A DNA stretch of 64,000 nucleotides from a virus. The stretch's first letter is position 1, and each line of letters opens with the position of its first letter. Positions 25,318-34,033 of the stretch are shown here, piece by piece. The translations under genes and the position numbers were made by a program. The notes beneath the pieces were generated by a model. That model had not been told where the DNA came from, did not search any database, and worked only from the letters and a program-made list of their open reading frames with translations. The stretch spans positions 85,990 through 149,989 of the IMG/VR virus record IMGVR_UViG_3300031705_000001. The stretch is one strand, 5' to 3'.

Positions 25318-27378
25318 ATGAAAAATACTAACGATTTATTAATCGTCGAGATGTCTTCATCAGCTCTAAGTGTAACAACTTCAGAGAACAAAGATTACAT
25401 TCTTGAAGGTATTTTTGGTCAAATCGATCAAAAAAACAAAAACAACCGTATATACACTGAGTCGGAGTATGTTCCACAAATTGAAGCATTACAAGCTAAA
25501 ATTAAAGCTAGTAAGTTATTGGGCGAATTAGATCATCCTGCACAATTTGACATTTCTTTAAAGAATGTATCACATATCATTGAAGAACTTGTATATGACA
25601 AAGATAGTAAAGAAGTAAGAGGACGTATCAAATTATTAGATACAGACGCTGGAAGACAAGCTAAAGCTTTAGTAGATGCTGGTGTTCCTTTACAGATTTC
25701 ATCTAGAGCTGCAGGTGCAGTTGAATCTAACGGACAAGTAAAGATTAAACAATTATTTACTTATGATCTAGTTGCTGATCCAGGTTTTGAAAACGCAGAG
25801 TTAAAGAGAGTTAACGAAACGTATGGTTATTCAAACGCAGGAAATTTAGCAATTTACGAAATGAATGGCACAGAAGCTATTGATAACCAACCTATTAAAA
25901 ACACAAACACACAAATAAAAGAAAATAAAAACATGGCAGAATTTGTAAAATCCGAGGATTTCAATAAGTACTCTGAGTATTTGGCGAATGAGATCAAGAC
26001 ATTAAAAGAATCTATCGAAACTAAAAATGAAGAAGTTTCAGAAGATAAAACAGTACAAAACTTGAAAGATCATAGTGATCACGTTGTAGAAAACGTTAAT
26101 CAATTAACAGAATACGTAGAATACATCGCTGGTAAATTAGACGATAACATTCAATATTCTGAACATGTTGCTGAGAAAACAGATCAAAGTATTTCATATG
26201 CTGAATCTTTAGCAGAAACATTAGATAACAATATCTCTTATACAGAGCATGTTGCTGAAGCAGTTTCTAAAGTTAAAGACTTCGCTAATTATTTAGCAGA
26301 AGCACATAACGAAGGAAGTACTTCTCACGAATCTTTATTAGAGTATGTTGAATACTTAAAAGAAAACTTACAATCAGTTTCTGAATATGCAGAGTATATT
26401 GCAGAATCATTAAACGAAACAGTTATTGAAGTACCAGTTAACGCTGAAGCTGAAGAAACTGAAGAGGAAGAAGTTGAAGCAGCTGATAAAGTTGAAGGTG
26501 AAGAAGTTGCTAAAGAAGTAGCAGAAGCTGAAGCTCCTGCAAAAGACGCTGACGAAGCTGAAGAAACTGAAGAAATCGAAAACATCGGTGATAATTCTGA
26601 AGAAGGCGCAGTAGCTGCTGATTCTGATAAAGCTGGTAAAGAAGTTGAAGAAATCGAAGGTGAAGAAGTTGAAGCAGGAGATAATTCAAAAGAAGGTGAT
26701 ACTAAAGGTGAAGTAAATGGAGAAGACGCTGAAGATTTAGAATCTGACGCAATTAAATCTGATTCAGAAATTGAAGCAGAAACCAAAGCAGCTAAAGCTG
26801 GTGAAGGTGAAGAAGAAACTGAAGGTGAAGAAGGAGCATTAGATCCATTAGAATCTTACAAAAGCGAAATCTCATCTAAATTAGATAAATTAGTAGAAAA
26901 TGCTACAGCAAAAGAAAATGAAAATCCTTCATTCTTTAGAGTTGTATCATCTACGACAAGAGAAAAGTATAACGCATTAAATGAATCAGCTAAAACAGAA
27001 GTTAGAAATACAGTTTCTCAAAGAGGCTTTATGACTGAATCTGAAATCTCATCATTAATGAATAACGCAGAGCTTATTGTTGAAAACAAAGGTGCACAAC
27101 CATTGTTTATTACTGCAATGCCAGCGGAATACAGCGCAGCATGGGAAAACTTATCTGAATCTAAACAGAATCAAATAACAGCACAAGCTAAATACCACTC
27201 ATTAAAAACTGAATACCAAGTTGCTAATTTCTGGCAAACTAGAGACTTAAGAGATACTAAAGTTGAAATGGAAAAAGTTGCAATGGTAACAGAATCTAAG
27301 GATGAAGCGCCTAAATCTACCATCGGTTACGATGTTACAGAAATGGCTGAAGCATTCAAAAAGAGATTTAACAAATAA
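25318..27378 (+). CDS. Prohead protease fused to scaffold core protein (gp21-gp22-like)
   Basis: A 686-aa fusion. Residues 1-190 are a prohead serine protease: GELDHP (catalytic His 73) and LQISSRAAG (nucleophile Ser about 128) followed by YDLVADPGFENA. Residues 206-400 are a long coiled coil built from repeats of YxExxAExLDxxIxYxExxAE type, then a very acidic Glu/Ala region (about 400-515) and a C-terminal helical domain, as expected of a gp22-type scaffold. An internal ATG at 25933 (residue 206) has the phage's typical A-rich leader, so a free scaffold protein is probably also made from the same frame. T4 keeps these as two genes. Confidence 0.88.
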   Translation: MKNTNDLLIVEMSSSALSVTTSENKDYILEGIFGQIDQKNKNNRIYTESEYVPQIEALQAKIKASKLLGELDHPAQFDISLKNVSHIIEELVYDKDSKEVRGRIKLLDTDAGRQAKALVDAGVPLQISSRAAGAVESNGQVKIKQLFTYDLVADPGFENAELKRVNETYGYSNAGNLAIYEMNGTEAIDNQPIKNTNTQIKENKNMAEFVKSEDFNKYSEYLANEIKTLKESIETKNEEVSEDKTVQNLKDHSDHVVENVNQLTEYVEYIAGKLDDNIQYSEHVAEKTDQSISYAESLAETLDNNISYTEHVAEAVSKVKDFANYLAEAHNEGSTSHESLLEYVEYLKENLQSVSEYAEYIAESLNETVIEVPVNAEAEETEEEEVEAADKVEGEEVAKEVAEAEAPAKDADEAEETEEIENIGDNSEEGAVAADSDKAGKEVEEIEGEEVEAGDNSKEGDTKGEVNGEDAEDLESDAIKSDSEIEAETKAAKAGEGEEETEGEEGALDPLESYKSEISSKLDKLVENATAKENENPSFFRVVSSTTREKYNALNESAKTEVRNTVSQRGFMTESEISSLMNNAELIVENKGAQPLFITAMPAEYSAAWENLSESKQNQITAQAKYHSLKTEYQVANFWQTRDLRDTKVEMEKVAMVTESKDEAPKSTIGYDVTEMAEAFKKRFNK
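25933..27378 (+). CDS. Nested scaffold protein from an internal start (gp22-like)
   Basis: In-frame ATG at 25933 inside the protease-scaffold gene, preceded by aataaaagaaaataaaaac, which looks like every real leader in this genome and is more A-rich than the surrounding coding sequence. The product (481 aa, MAEFVKSEDFNKYSEYL...) is exactly the coiled-coil plus acidic scaffold part. Such nested scaffolds are known in other phages. Only protein data could confirm its use. Confidence 0.6.
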   Translation: MAEFVKSEDFNKYSEYLANEIKTLKESIETKNEEVSEDKTVQNLKDHSDHVVENVNQLTEYVEYIAGKLDDNIQYSEHVAEKTDQSISYAESLAETLDNNISYTEHVAEAVSKVKDFANYLAEAHNEGSTSHESLLEYVEYLKENLQSVSEYAEYIAESLNETVIEVPVNAEAEETEEEEVEAADKVEGEEVAKEVAEAEAPAKDADEAEETEEIENIGDNSEEGAVAADSDKAGKEVEEIEGEEVEAGDNSKEGDTKGEVNGEDAEDLESDAIKSDSEIEAETKAAKAGEGEEETEGEEGALDPLESYKSEISSKLDKLVENATAKENENPSFFRVVSSTTREKYNALNESAKTEVRNTVSQRGFMTESEISSLMNNAELIVENKGAQPLFITAMPAEYSAAWENLSESKQNQITAQAKYHSLKTEYQVANFWQTRDLRDTKVEMEKVAMVTESKDEAPKSTIGYDVTEMAEAFKKRFNK

Positions 27379-27384
27379 AACATA

Positions 27385-27397
27385 GATATATAAATAA
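27385..27397 (+). promoter_or_regulatory. Late promoter core of the major capsid gene
   Basis: GATATATAAATAA with a long A-rich leader of about 95 bases before the capsid ATG at 27493; the leader also contains an interrupted inverted repeat (tcgac...gtcga; ggg...ccc). Confidence 0.7.
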
Positions 27398-27492
27398 CAA
27401 TCGACGATAAAGGGTGACAGAAGCAGAACACCCATTGAATGTCGAGTTTTTAACTAAACACAAACAAACAAACAAAAAAACATTCTCAAATT

Positions 27493-28872
27493 ATGAATTT
27501 ATTAAACGAAGCTGAGATCAAAAATACATGGGCACCGATAATCTCGGAAGCTACAGGTATTAACGAATCTAGCAAATTAGCATGGATGTCGACTTACTGT
27601 CACAACCATAAACTTTACGAAGACGCGAACATCATGTCTTTAAACCCTAACATGAACTTAGCAGGTATGGGTGCAGTATCTTTCCCTTCAGCAGTATCTA
27701 ACGGTGCAGCAGGTGGTGAAAATGGTTCTGGTGACAAGTCTCCGACTTTATTACCATTAGCAATGCAAGTAGCTGCTCAAACTATCGGTTTAGACTTAGT
27801 ACCAGTAGTACCAATGGCAGGACCAATGGGATTATTGTCTTACTTAGACTTTACTTACGAAGGTGGAAAAGTTGACGGAAACGTTACACCTACTTATATT
27901 AAAGGTGCAGTTGATGCAGTTGCTGCAGGTAACGATGTATTAGTTGGAACTTCTAGAATTGATGGAAAATCAATTATCAAAATTGTTGATGCATTAGACG
28001 GTGAAGCAAATATAGCTGCAAGATATGCAGGTGCTGAATTAGTTAAAGCTTTAGAAGATCACATTCCTGGATTCTCAGGTGCTGATGCAAACGATAAGCC
28101 AATGTCAAGAGATCTTGGTGAATCTACTCCTGATAAAGTAATGGGTCTTTCTTTATTCTCTAAAAGTGTTGCTGCTGAAACTTTCCAAGTTGCTGCTGCA
28201 GTTACAAGAGAGCAAGTACAAGATTTAAAACAATTCGGTGTTGATGCTGTTGCTCAAGTAGAAGCAGTTTTAACTAACGAATTAACTCAATCTATCAATA
28301 CTCACATTTTATCTAAAATGAGATCTATTGCTGGTGAAGGTACTTTAGCTGGAAACTTAGAATTAGTTTACACTCAAGGTGGAAACACTTACGGTGATGT
28401 TAATAGAAGAATCTTAACACACGTTTTAGCCGCTGCAAACTTAATTGCTAACAGAGGTAGAAGAGGTGCTGGTAACTTCGCTGTAGTTGATGCAAAAGTT
28501 GCTTCAGCTTTACAAGGTGTTGCAGGATTTGTATCTAACCCAATGGCTAACACATTTAACCAAGTTGCAGGAGCAATCTACCCAGTAGGTTCTGTTGCTG
28601 GAATCAATGTTTACACTGATCCTAACATGGCTTTCGAAGGTGTTACTGCTGGAGGTAAAACTACACATGAAGTATTAGTTGGTAGAAAAGGTGATGGTAA
28701 CGGTGCTGGATTAATTTTCATGCCTTACTTAATGGCTGAATCAGTTCAAATGATCGCAGAAGGAACAATGGCTCCGAAAGTAGCTGTTAAATCTAGATAC
28801 GCATTAGTTGAAGCTGGATTCCACCCAGGTACACAATACGAAAAATTCTATGTTGAAGGTTTAGCACTATAA
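27493..28872 (+). CDS. 23: Major capsid protein, gp23-like
   Basis: A 459-aa HK97-fold protein. Start and order are as in T4 gp23 (AWAPIISEATGI-type N-terminus, LAWMSTYCHNH, LPLAMQVAAQTIGLDLVPVVPMAGPMGLLSYLDF, QDLKQFGVDAVAQVEAVLTNELTQSINTHIL, RGRRGAGNFAVVDAKVASAL, GRKGDGNGAGLIFMPYLM). The N-terminal sites IISE|A and GINE|S fit gp21-type maturation cleavage. Codon use is more uniform and Gly/Ala-rich than in neighbours, as expected for the most abundant protein. Followed by a strong terminator. Confidence 0.95.
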   Translation: MNLLNEAEIKNTWAPIISEATGINESSKLAWMSTYCHNHKLYEDANIMSLNPNMNLAGMGAVSFPSAVSNGAAGGENGSGDKSPTLLPLAMQVAAQTIGLDLVPVVPMAGPMGLLSYLDFTYEGGKVDGNVTPTYIKGAVDAVAAGNDVLVGTSRIDGKSIIKIVDALDGEANIAARYAGAELVKALEDHIPGFSGADANDKPMSRDLGESTPDKVMGLSLFSKSVAAETFQVAAAVTREQVQDLKQFGVDAVAQVEAVLTNELTQSINTHILSKMRSIAGEGTLAGNLELVYTQGGNTYGDVNRRILTHVLAAANLIANRGRRGAGNFAVVDAKVASALQGVAGFVSNPMANTFNQVAGAIYPVGSVAGINVYTDPNMAFEGVTAGGKTTHEVLVGRKGDGNGAGLIFMPYLMAESVQMIAEGTMAPKVAVKSRYALVEAGFHPGTQYEKFYVEGLAL

Positions 28873-28902
28873 TCTTAAACTAGAATAATTAATATTATTA
28901 TT

Positions 28903-28932
28903 AAAAGGTCATCTTCGGATGACCTTTTTTTT
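28903..28932 (+). terminator. Strong intrinsic terminator after the capsid gene
   Basis: AAAAGGTCATC / GATGACCTTTT stem capped by a TTCG tetraloop and followed by T8. The UUCG cap makes it exceptionally stable. Confidence 0.92.
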
Positions 28933-28958
28933 GTTGTAAACTTTCCAAAATTAAATTA

Positions 28959-28968
28959 GATATATAAT
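28959..28968 (+). promoter_or_regulatory. Late promoter core
   Basis: GATATATAAT, 44 bases before the ATG at 29003. Confidence 0.65.
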
Positions 28969-29002
28969 ATAATAATGCTAAATAGAAAATAAAATAACAA
29001 TT

Positions 29003-30571
29003 ATGAAATTAAAATCTAAATTAAAGCTTTACGAACAATTCGTAAACGAGAACATGCCAACGAACAAGTCGGTTGATCAAGTATCTATTGACACTGTAAC
29101 TCCAGGCGACACAGTTAGAACTGAAGTAATAAGAGACGTTGATACAATTCTAAATACACTGACAGAATTATCTGATAGAATTGGAACAGTTGGTGAATCT
29201 ACTGAATTAGAATCAGAAATTAATGATCTTTTTGAAGAACTTTTTGAATTAACTAATCTTACTTCGGTTAATGAAGGTTTATTAGATTTTATAAAATCTC
29301 CAATTAAATTCACAAAAATTAAAGCTAACCTTAAAAAATATCAGAAAGCATTAGTTCAATCTGCAATTAATGATCTTGATTTTGCAAAGAAAAAGGAAGC
29401 TACAAAAGAAAAAACAGATGCAGCTGATTGGAAAAAGAAATTAGAAGTTCTTAATCAAGCAAATAAAGCTAAAAATCAAGCACTTTCAGATCAGTCTTCT
29501 GCCATAAGCGACAGAATTAAAGAATTAACTGGCGGTGATGAAGGTTTAGCTAAAGTCGCTAGCTTAGGTAAAACTAAAGCTAAATTAATAGCTGCTAAAA
29601 CAGTTATGAAAGCAACATCAGGTGAAGAAGCTAAACAACTTAAATTAGAAATTTCTACACTAGAAGATAGAATTGCTGATGATACTCAATCATTAAAGGA
29701 TTATACATCAGCACAGGGTGATGCTCCAGCTGCTGAACAAACACCGGCAGAAGCAGAAGCTGCTGCAGATGCAAAATCAAAATCTCAGATGTCTGATAAA
29801 GATGATGCTAAAAAGGTACCAGCTGCAAATGATGACGAAGCCACTGCTAAAAAAGCTGATGATAAAAAGAAAAAAGAGGAAAAAGACGCAGCTGATAAGG
29901 TAAAGGCTGATGAGAAGAAAGAAGCTGCAAAAGTTGCTGTTGAAGCAGCGCAAACTAAATATGATGAAGCAAAGGACGGTGATGATGAAGCTAAAAAATT
30001 AACAGCTAATGTTGAATTATTAAAAGCAAAATTAAAACAAGATGATGTTGATGGTAGTGATGACTTAGAAAAAAGTAAAAAACTAGTAGCTGATTTAGGA
30101 AAAGCACAAGAAGATTTAAAAGCACTAAGCGGATCTAAGAATCTTAAAGTTGCAACAAAACCCGTAGATAAAGATGGAAAGCCTATCGTGCCTAAAACAC
30201 CAAATGAAAACGAATCATTAGATACACCAACTGGTGATGATCTTAATGAAGCGACATTATCAGGATTACAATCATATTCAGATGAAGAAGACGAAGATGG
30301 AAAACCAGATTATTCTTATATTAAAGATAAAGGTAAAGAAATTGGAGTTGAAGTTACTATAGATATTGATCCATTCGGAGACGGTTATGATGAAATGACA
30401 ATGACCGGTGATAAAGGTTCTATTATGAAACTAGCCGGTATGACAGGTCATGCTGATTTCGTTAAAGACGGAACATATGAAATAGAAGAATCAGTTGCAG
30501 TAGAATTACCTAAAACTATTAAATTAGATGAAGGTTTAACAATCGCTCAACGATTCGCAAAATTAATGTAA
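29003..30571 (+). CDS. Large charged coiled-coil protein with capsid-targeting-like N-terminus
   Basis: A 522-aa protein beginning MKLKSKLKLYEQFVNENMP, where LYEQFVNE|N fits the targeting/cleavage pattern. The middle (about 85-340) is Lys/Ala/Glu/Asp-rich coiled coil (KADDKKKKEEKDAADKVKADEKKEAA), the end a small acidic domain. It lies after the capsid gene with its own late promoter, so a packaged internal head protein or core component is my best guess. Low-complexity regions prevent family assignment. Confidence 0.6.
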   Translation: MKLKSKLKLYEQFVNENMPTNKSVDQVSIDTVTPGDTVRTEVIRDVDTILNTLTELSDRIGTVGESTELESEINDLFEELFELTNLTSVNEGLLDFIKSPIKFTKIKANLKKYQKALVQSAINDLDFAKKKEATKEKTDAADWKKKLEVLNQANKAKNQALSDQSSAISDRIKELTGGDEGLAKVASLGKTKAKLIAAKTVMKATSGEEAKQLKLEISTLEDRIADDTQSLKDYTSAQGDAPAAEQTPAEAEAAADAKSKSQMSDKDDAKKVPAANDDEATAKKADDKKKKEEKDAADKVKADEKKEAAKVAVEAAQTKYDEAKDGDDEAKKLTANVELLKAKLKQDDVDGSDDLEKSKKLVADLGKAQEDLKALSGSKNLKVATKPVDKDGKPIVPKTPNENESLDTPTGDDLNEATLSGLQSYSDEEDEDGKPDYSYIKDKGKEIGVEVTIDIDPFGDGYDEMTMTGDKGSIMKLAGMTGHADFVKDGTYEIEESVAVELPKTIKLDEGLTIAQRFAKLM

Positions 30572-30574
30572 TAT

Positions 30575-31099
30575 TTAAAGAGAGCGTTTAGCGTTCTTTT
30601 TAGCAAGTCTAAGAAACTCTTGTCTCTCATCGAGCAAGAGTTTTTTACATTTCTTGCGAAACTCAATTGAAGATTTTAAGATACGGCTATCAATCATCGG
30701 AGCCTTTAAGATATCATAATACTCAGGATGTAAGAAGTTCTCCAAATCAAAATTCATAAACTTAGCTTTGATTGGTTTAAGACTTATTGCACAAATCCAC
30801 TCAACAGTATTACAATTATCATGTAATGTAACTAGATCAACCAATATACCATTACTATGATCCCAGTACTTTTTAGTTAAAATAACACTACGAACTGCAG
30901 GTTTTTGCATTCTAAGGACACATGTTACAAATCTATCATCGTCTGACCATCGTTTTATATGCCTGTGGTCTACTAGGAACTTCCTGTAGAGCTTTGCTAG
31001 AGGTGCAAGTATAATACCGTAACGATTTCTAGGATTTGGACCTGACGTACGTGTGATGTTTATATGCGAATATGATTTACCCATTAATATATTTATCAT
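30575..31099 (-). CDS. Hypothetical protein, the only minus-strand gene, 174 aa
   Basis: MINILMGKSYSHINITRTSGPNPRNRYGIIL... is the only ORF that can explain this 580-base interval. Composition is protein-like (balanced, Trp/Tyr/His present, basic C-terminus KKLLLDERQEFLRLAKKNAKRSL). It converges on the preceding late gene and diverges from gp44. The reverse strand at 31131-31140 reads TATATTTACA, like the early promoters, about 32 bases before the ATG. An alternative start is the Met at codon 6. No family recognised. Confidence 0.65.
   Translation of the reverse strand: MINILMGKSYSHINITRTSGPNPRNRYGIILAPLAKLYRKFLVDHRHIKRWSDDDRFVTCVLRMQKPAVRSVILTKKYWDHSNGILVDLVTLHDNCNTVEWICAISLKPIKAKFMNFDLENFLHPEYYDILKAPMIDSRILKSSIEFRKKCKKLLLDERQEFLRLAKKNAKRSL
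30579..30605 (+). terminator. Weak terminator between convergent genes
   Basis: AAGAGAGCG / CGTTCTTTTT forms a short stem with one G-U pair and a T-run on the + strand. It overlaps the 3' coding end of the minus-strand gene. Confidence 0.5.
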
Positions 31100-31130
31100 T
31101 GAAACATTTTGCGGCTTTAGCAGTATAACA

Positions 31131-31140
31131 TGTAAATATA
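31131..31140 (-). promoter_or_regulatory. Early-type -7 element for the minus-strand gene
   Basis: TATATTTACA on the reverse strand, matching the -7 blocks at 57711 and 59507. The upstream conserved block of the strong early promoters is not obvious here. Confidence 0.4.
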
Positions 31141-31148
31141 CTTTATAT

Positions 31149-32105
31149 ATGAAATCAGTAAATCAACTCTTTACAGAGAAATACAGACCATCGACATTAG
31201 ATGAACTAATATTACCAGAAAGGGTAATGTCAAAATTCAACGATGGCCTTGTCCAGAATATGTTATTTGCAGGATCACCAGGAACTGGTAAGACATCTTG
31301 CGCAAAAGCAATCGTCAATCAATTTAAACTACCGTATTTGTATATCAATGCATCTACAGATACTTCAGTTGATGTGATTAGAACCAGAATTACAGATTTC
31401 TGTTCTACTGTTTCAATCATGGATGAGCCGGGAATGTTTAAGGTGGTTATATTAGATGAGGTCGATGGAGTATCGGATCAATTCTTTAAAGCACTTCGTG
31501 CAACTATGGAAACATTCTCTTCAAATTCAAGATTTATTGCAACTTGTAATTACATTAATAAATTACCAGATCCAATTCTTAGTCGTTTTGAAGTTATCGA
31601 TTTTGATTTTGATAAAGCAGAAGAAACAGAACTAACAAAGAAATATATCAAGAGAGTATATGAAATTTGTGGTAAAGAAGGTATGACAATTGAAAAACCA
31701 GCATTGGTTGAATTTGTTAAACGTAACTTTCCAGATTTAAGAACTACTCTTAATAAACTACAGGGATATAAAACACAAGGTACTACCAATATCACAGCGG
31801 TGGATGTGAAGAAGTTCAATTCAGTTTATAAAGATGTATTTGAATTAATCTTTAACGAGACAGATCCTGCTAAAAACTACCAAGCATTAGTAGGAAATTA
31901 TGCAAATAGAGTAGATGATGTACTACAAACATTGGGTGCAGAATTCATCGAGTATATTCAGCAGGAAAAAGGACAATATATAAAACATATACCATCTATT
32001 ATCATAACAGTTGCAAAACACCAAGCACAAAGGACTCATGTAATTGATCCTGTAATAACGATGTTAAGCTGTGTATATGAAATACAAAGTATAATTAATT
32101 CATAA
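31149..32105 (+). CDS. 44: Clamp loader large subunit, gp44-like
   Basis: A 318-aa AAA+ ATPase. The frame is open to 31053, but MKSVNQLFTEKYRPSTLDEL at 31149 is the family's usual start (LWVEKYRP-type). Walker A GSPGTGKT (42-49), Walker B VVILDEVDG, sensor 1 ATCNY and the Arg-finger SRF are present. With the small subunit it opens the sliding clamp and loads it on primer-template junctions. T4 gp44 is 319 aa. The gene is separated from its clamp by about 20 kb, unlike T4. Confidence 0.93.
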   Translation: MKSVNQLFTEKYRPSTLDELILPERVMSKFNDGLVQNMLFAGSPGTGKTSCAKAIVNQFKLPYLYINASTDTSVDVIRTRITDFCSTVSIMDEPGMFKVVILDEVDGVSDQFFKALRATMETFSSNSRFIATCNYINKLPDPILSRFEVIDFDFDKAEETELTKKYIKRVYEICGKEGMTIEKPALVEFVKRNFPDLRTTLNKLQGYKTQGTTNITAVDVKKFNSVYKDVFELIFNETDPAKNYQALVGNYANRVDDVLQTLGAEFIEYIQQEKGQYIKHIPSIIITVAKHQAQRTHVIDPVITMLSCVYEIQSIINS

Positions 32106-32151
32106 TAATTAATAATAGTCATAGTATTAGACTAAGTAAAGAAATAAAAAT

Positions 32152-33423
32152 ATGAAAGTGGGAAAACACACACTATTGATCGACGGAAACTATTTTGTAT
32201 TCAGTAGGCTTTTTGTTTTACCAAAACCTAAAACAGGACAACTGTTAGGCGATGATAAACAAAAGTCTCAGTTTATGAGAAAGTTAGCCATTGACTTTGC
32301 ATCAGAGATGCGAAAGTTAAAAATGTTTGTAGATGACGTGGTTTTGACAGTAGATTCAAAATCATGGCGTAAAGACCTTTATCCAGAAGCGGATTATAAG
32401 GGTACAAGAACACAAAGCAGCAGTGTAAACTGGACTGCAGTATATTCAGTATATGAAGAATTTCAAAAGATTCTTGAAGCTAAAGGCGTTACAGTACATC
32501 AAATACAAGGAGCAGAAGCAGATGATGTTATTTTCGGATGGTCAACTGCACTTAATAATAGAGGTAAATCATGTTTAGTATGGTCAGGTGATAGAGATCT
32601 TATCCAATTGGTTAATTACTCTAAAACTAACGATGCGCACACATTGTGGTATTACAATACTAAAAAGTCTTTGTATGCATATGAAGGTTTTGAAAGAGAC
32701 ATGGAAGATTCAGTAACTGGATCAATGGACAATGATGATTTCCTTTTTAATATGGGAGGTGCAAGTTTAGCCAGAGATTCATACCAAAATAGTGTATTAA
32801 AATGGATCAAAGATCTTAAAATAAACATAACAGAAGTTGATTGTGATAGATTTATTTTCAACAAGATTTTAATAGGTGATAAATCTGATAATATACCATC
32901 AGTAGTTACTTGGCAAAAAGAAATGAAAAATGGTAAGCTTAGAACTTATTCAATCACTGAGAAATCAGCAGATATTATTTATGATCAGTTTGTTAAAGAA
33001 TTAGATAATTTCACAATTGAGTACTTGTTTAATCAAGATTCTAGAAACAATTTAGTAGATATTATTTACAGAGTTATCGGACACAGTACATCAACATTGA
33101 TTAAAGCATCTCTTGCTAATAATATAGCATTAATGTTATTACATATCAAAACTATTCCAGATTCGATTCAGCGTGCAATTTATGATGCAATTGATAAAGA
33201 TTGGGAAGGAGCACTAGAAAAACCAGAACAATTCATGGATATGGAAAAGATCTTAGAAGGAACATCTTGGTTAGAAGATAAAGGTGGGTTTGGTCCAGAT
33301 GCATTTGCAGGTATGGATATTCCAAAAGAAAAAACAGTTAAGGCAGCTCCTATGAAATTAGTTGGTAAAAAGACTGACACTTATAAAGAGCCAACGAATG
33401 CACCTAGCAAAAAATTATTCTAA
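32152..33423 (+). CDS. rnh: RNase H / 5'-3' exonuclease (FEN-1 family), T4 Rnh-like
   Basis: A 423-aa flap nuclease that removes RNA primers. Metal-binding and structural motifs: LLIDGNY (D11), YPEADYKGTR (77-86), GAEADDVIF (E122, D124, D125), SGDRDLIQL (D147, D149) and IGDKSDNIP (D243, D246). T4 Rnh is 305 aa; the extra length is in the C-terminal part, which ends KPTNAPSKKLF-like with a flexible Lys-rich tail and final KLF, a possible clamp contact. The next gene starts within the stop (TAATG). Confidence 0.9.
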   Translation: MKVGKHTLLIDGNYFVFSRLFVLPKPKTGQLLGDDKQKSQFMRKLAIDFASEMRKLKMFVDDVVLTVDSKSWRKDLYPEADYKGTRTQSSSVNWTAVYSVYEEFQKILEAKGVTVHQIQGAEADDVIFGWSTALNNRGKSCLVWSGDRDLIQLVNYSKTNDAHTLWYYNTKKSLYAYEGFERDMEDSVTGSMDNDDFLFNMGGASLARDSYQNSVLKWIKDLKINITEVDCDRFIFNKILIGDKSDNIPSVVTWQKEMKNGKLRTYSITEKSADIIYDQFVKELDNFTIEYLFNQDSRNNLVDIIYRVIGHSTSTLIKASLANNIALMLLHIKTIPDSIQRAIYDAIDKDWEGALEKPEQFMDMEKILEGTSWLEDKGGFGPDAFAGMDIPKEKTVKAAPMKLVGKKTDTYKEPTNAPSKKLF

Positions 33424-33599
33424 TGACGCACGAAGATCTTACAGATATCGAACTTATATTAATAGAAGCAAACGCTTATAACTTAAGAGATGAAGTTAAA
33501 GAACTTGCTGTTGAATTAATAGATAAATATAAGAGCCTTTTAGAAAAAGATGCATATGCGATTGCATTTAAACGAACAACCACAATACTCAACATATAA
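33423..33599 (+). CDS. Small helical protein, 58 aa
   Basis: MTHEDLTDIELILIEANAYN... starts in the last base of the RNase H stop codon. Two amphipathic helices predicted; Glu/Leu-rich. Translational coupling supports it being real. Not recognised. Confidence 0.55.
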   Translation: MTHEDLTDIELILIEANAYNLRDEVKELAVELIDKYKSLLEKDAYAIAFKRTTTILNI

Positions 33600-33604
33600 A
33601 CAAT

Positions 33605-34033
33605 ATGCTAGACGAAACTAAACTATTTGATTTTGTGAAAATTATGTTCACGAAACCAGATCAATATAACAATATTAAAAATCATGCAAAGAAACGTCAT
33701 CATTTTATGATCAATCGCTTCTTTGCAATTAAATATCCTGCGAACGCAAATATGTTTAATCTAAATGGTATAAACGGCGGCAACGTGGTTCAATCATGGG
33801 CAATGGTAGCACAAAGATTTAAAGGTGTTCCTGGATGGTTTTATACAAAGACCAAAAAAGCACCGAAAATACAGCTAGATAAATATACTCCATCAGAAGC
33901 TGCAGTTAGTTTTTTCTTATTAAAAAATGAAATTGGGCTGCGTGAATTCAATGAATTGAAAATACATGCAAAGGCAGAACTGTTTAATGATTTAAAAAAT
34001 ATAGAAAGACAACAAGATGTTTATAGAAAATAG
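33605..34033 (+). CDS. Candidate clamp loader small subunit (gp62-like)
   Basis: A 142-aa helical protein. LFDFVK at the start, KKRHHFMINRFFAIKYP, a NVVQSWAMVAQRF segment and a C-terminal SEAAVSFFLLKNEIGLREFNEL follow the general plan of gp62-like proteins of T4-type cyanophages (FxFV...YxxFxVNRxLS...ANxMN...YxxSxxxAxxALxLLSxxQ). Location just after gp44 and RNase H fits. Similarity is weak, so this is a guess worth testing by structure prediction. Confidence 0.4.
   Translation: MLDETKLFDFVKIMFTKPDQYNNIKNHAKKRHHFMINRFFAIKYPANANMFNLNGINGGNVVQSWAMVAQRFKGVPGWFYTKTKKAPKIQLDKYTPSEAAVSFFLLKNEIGLREFNELKIHAKAELFNDLKNIERQQDVYRK

Noticed and set aside
26325-26786. 153-codon minus-strand ORF opposite the scaffold
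   Set aside because: Its Ser/Ala-only composition is the reverse complement of GAA/GCT-rich acidic repeats; no start signals.
31053-31148. Upstream 32-codon extension of gp44
   Set aside because: It overlaps the minus-strand gene start and does not resemble the clamp loader; the family start MKSVNQLFTEKYRP is at 31149.
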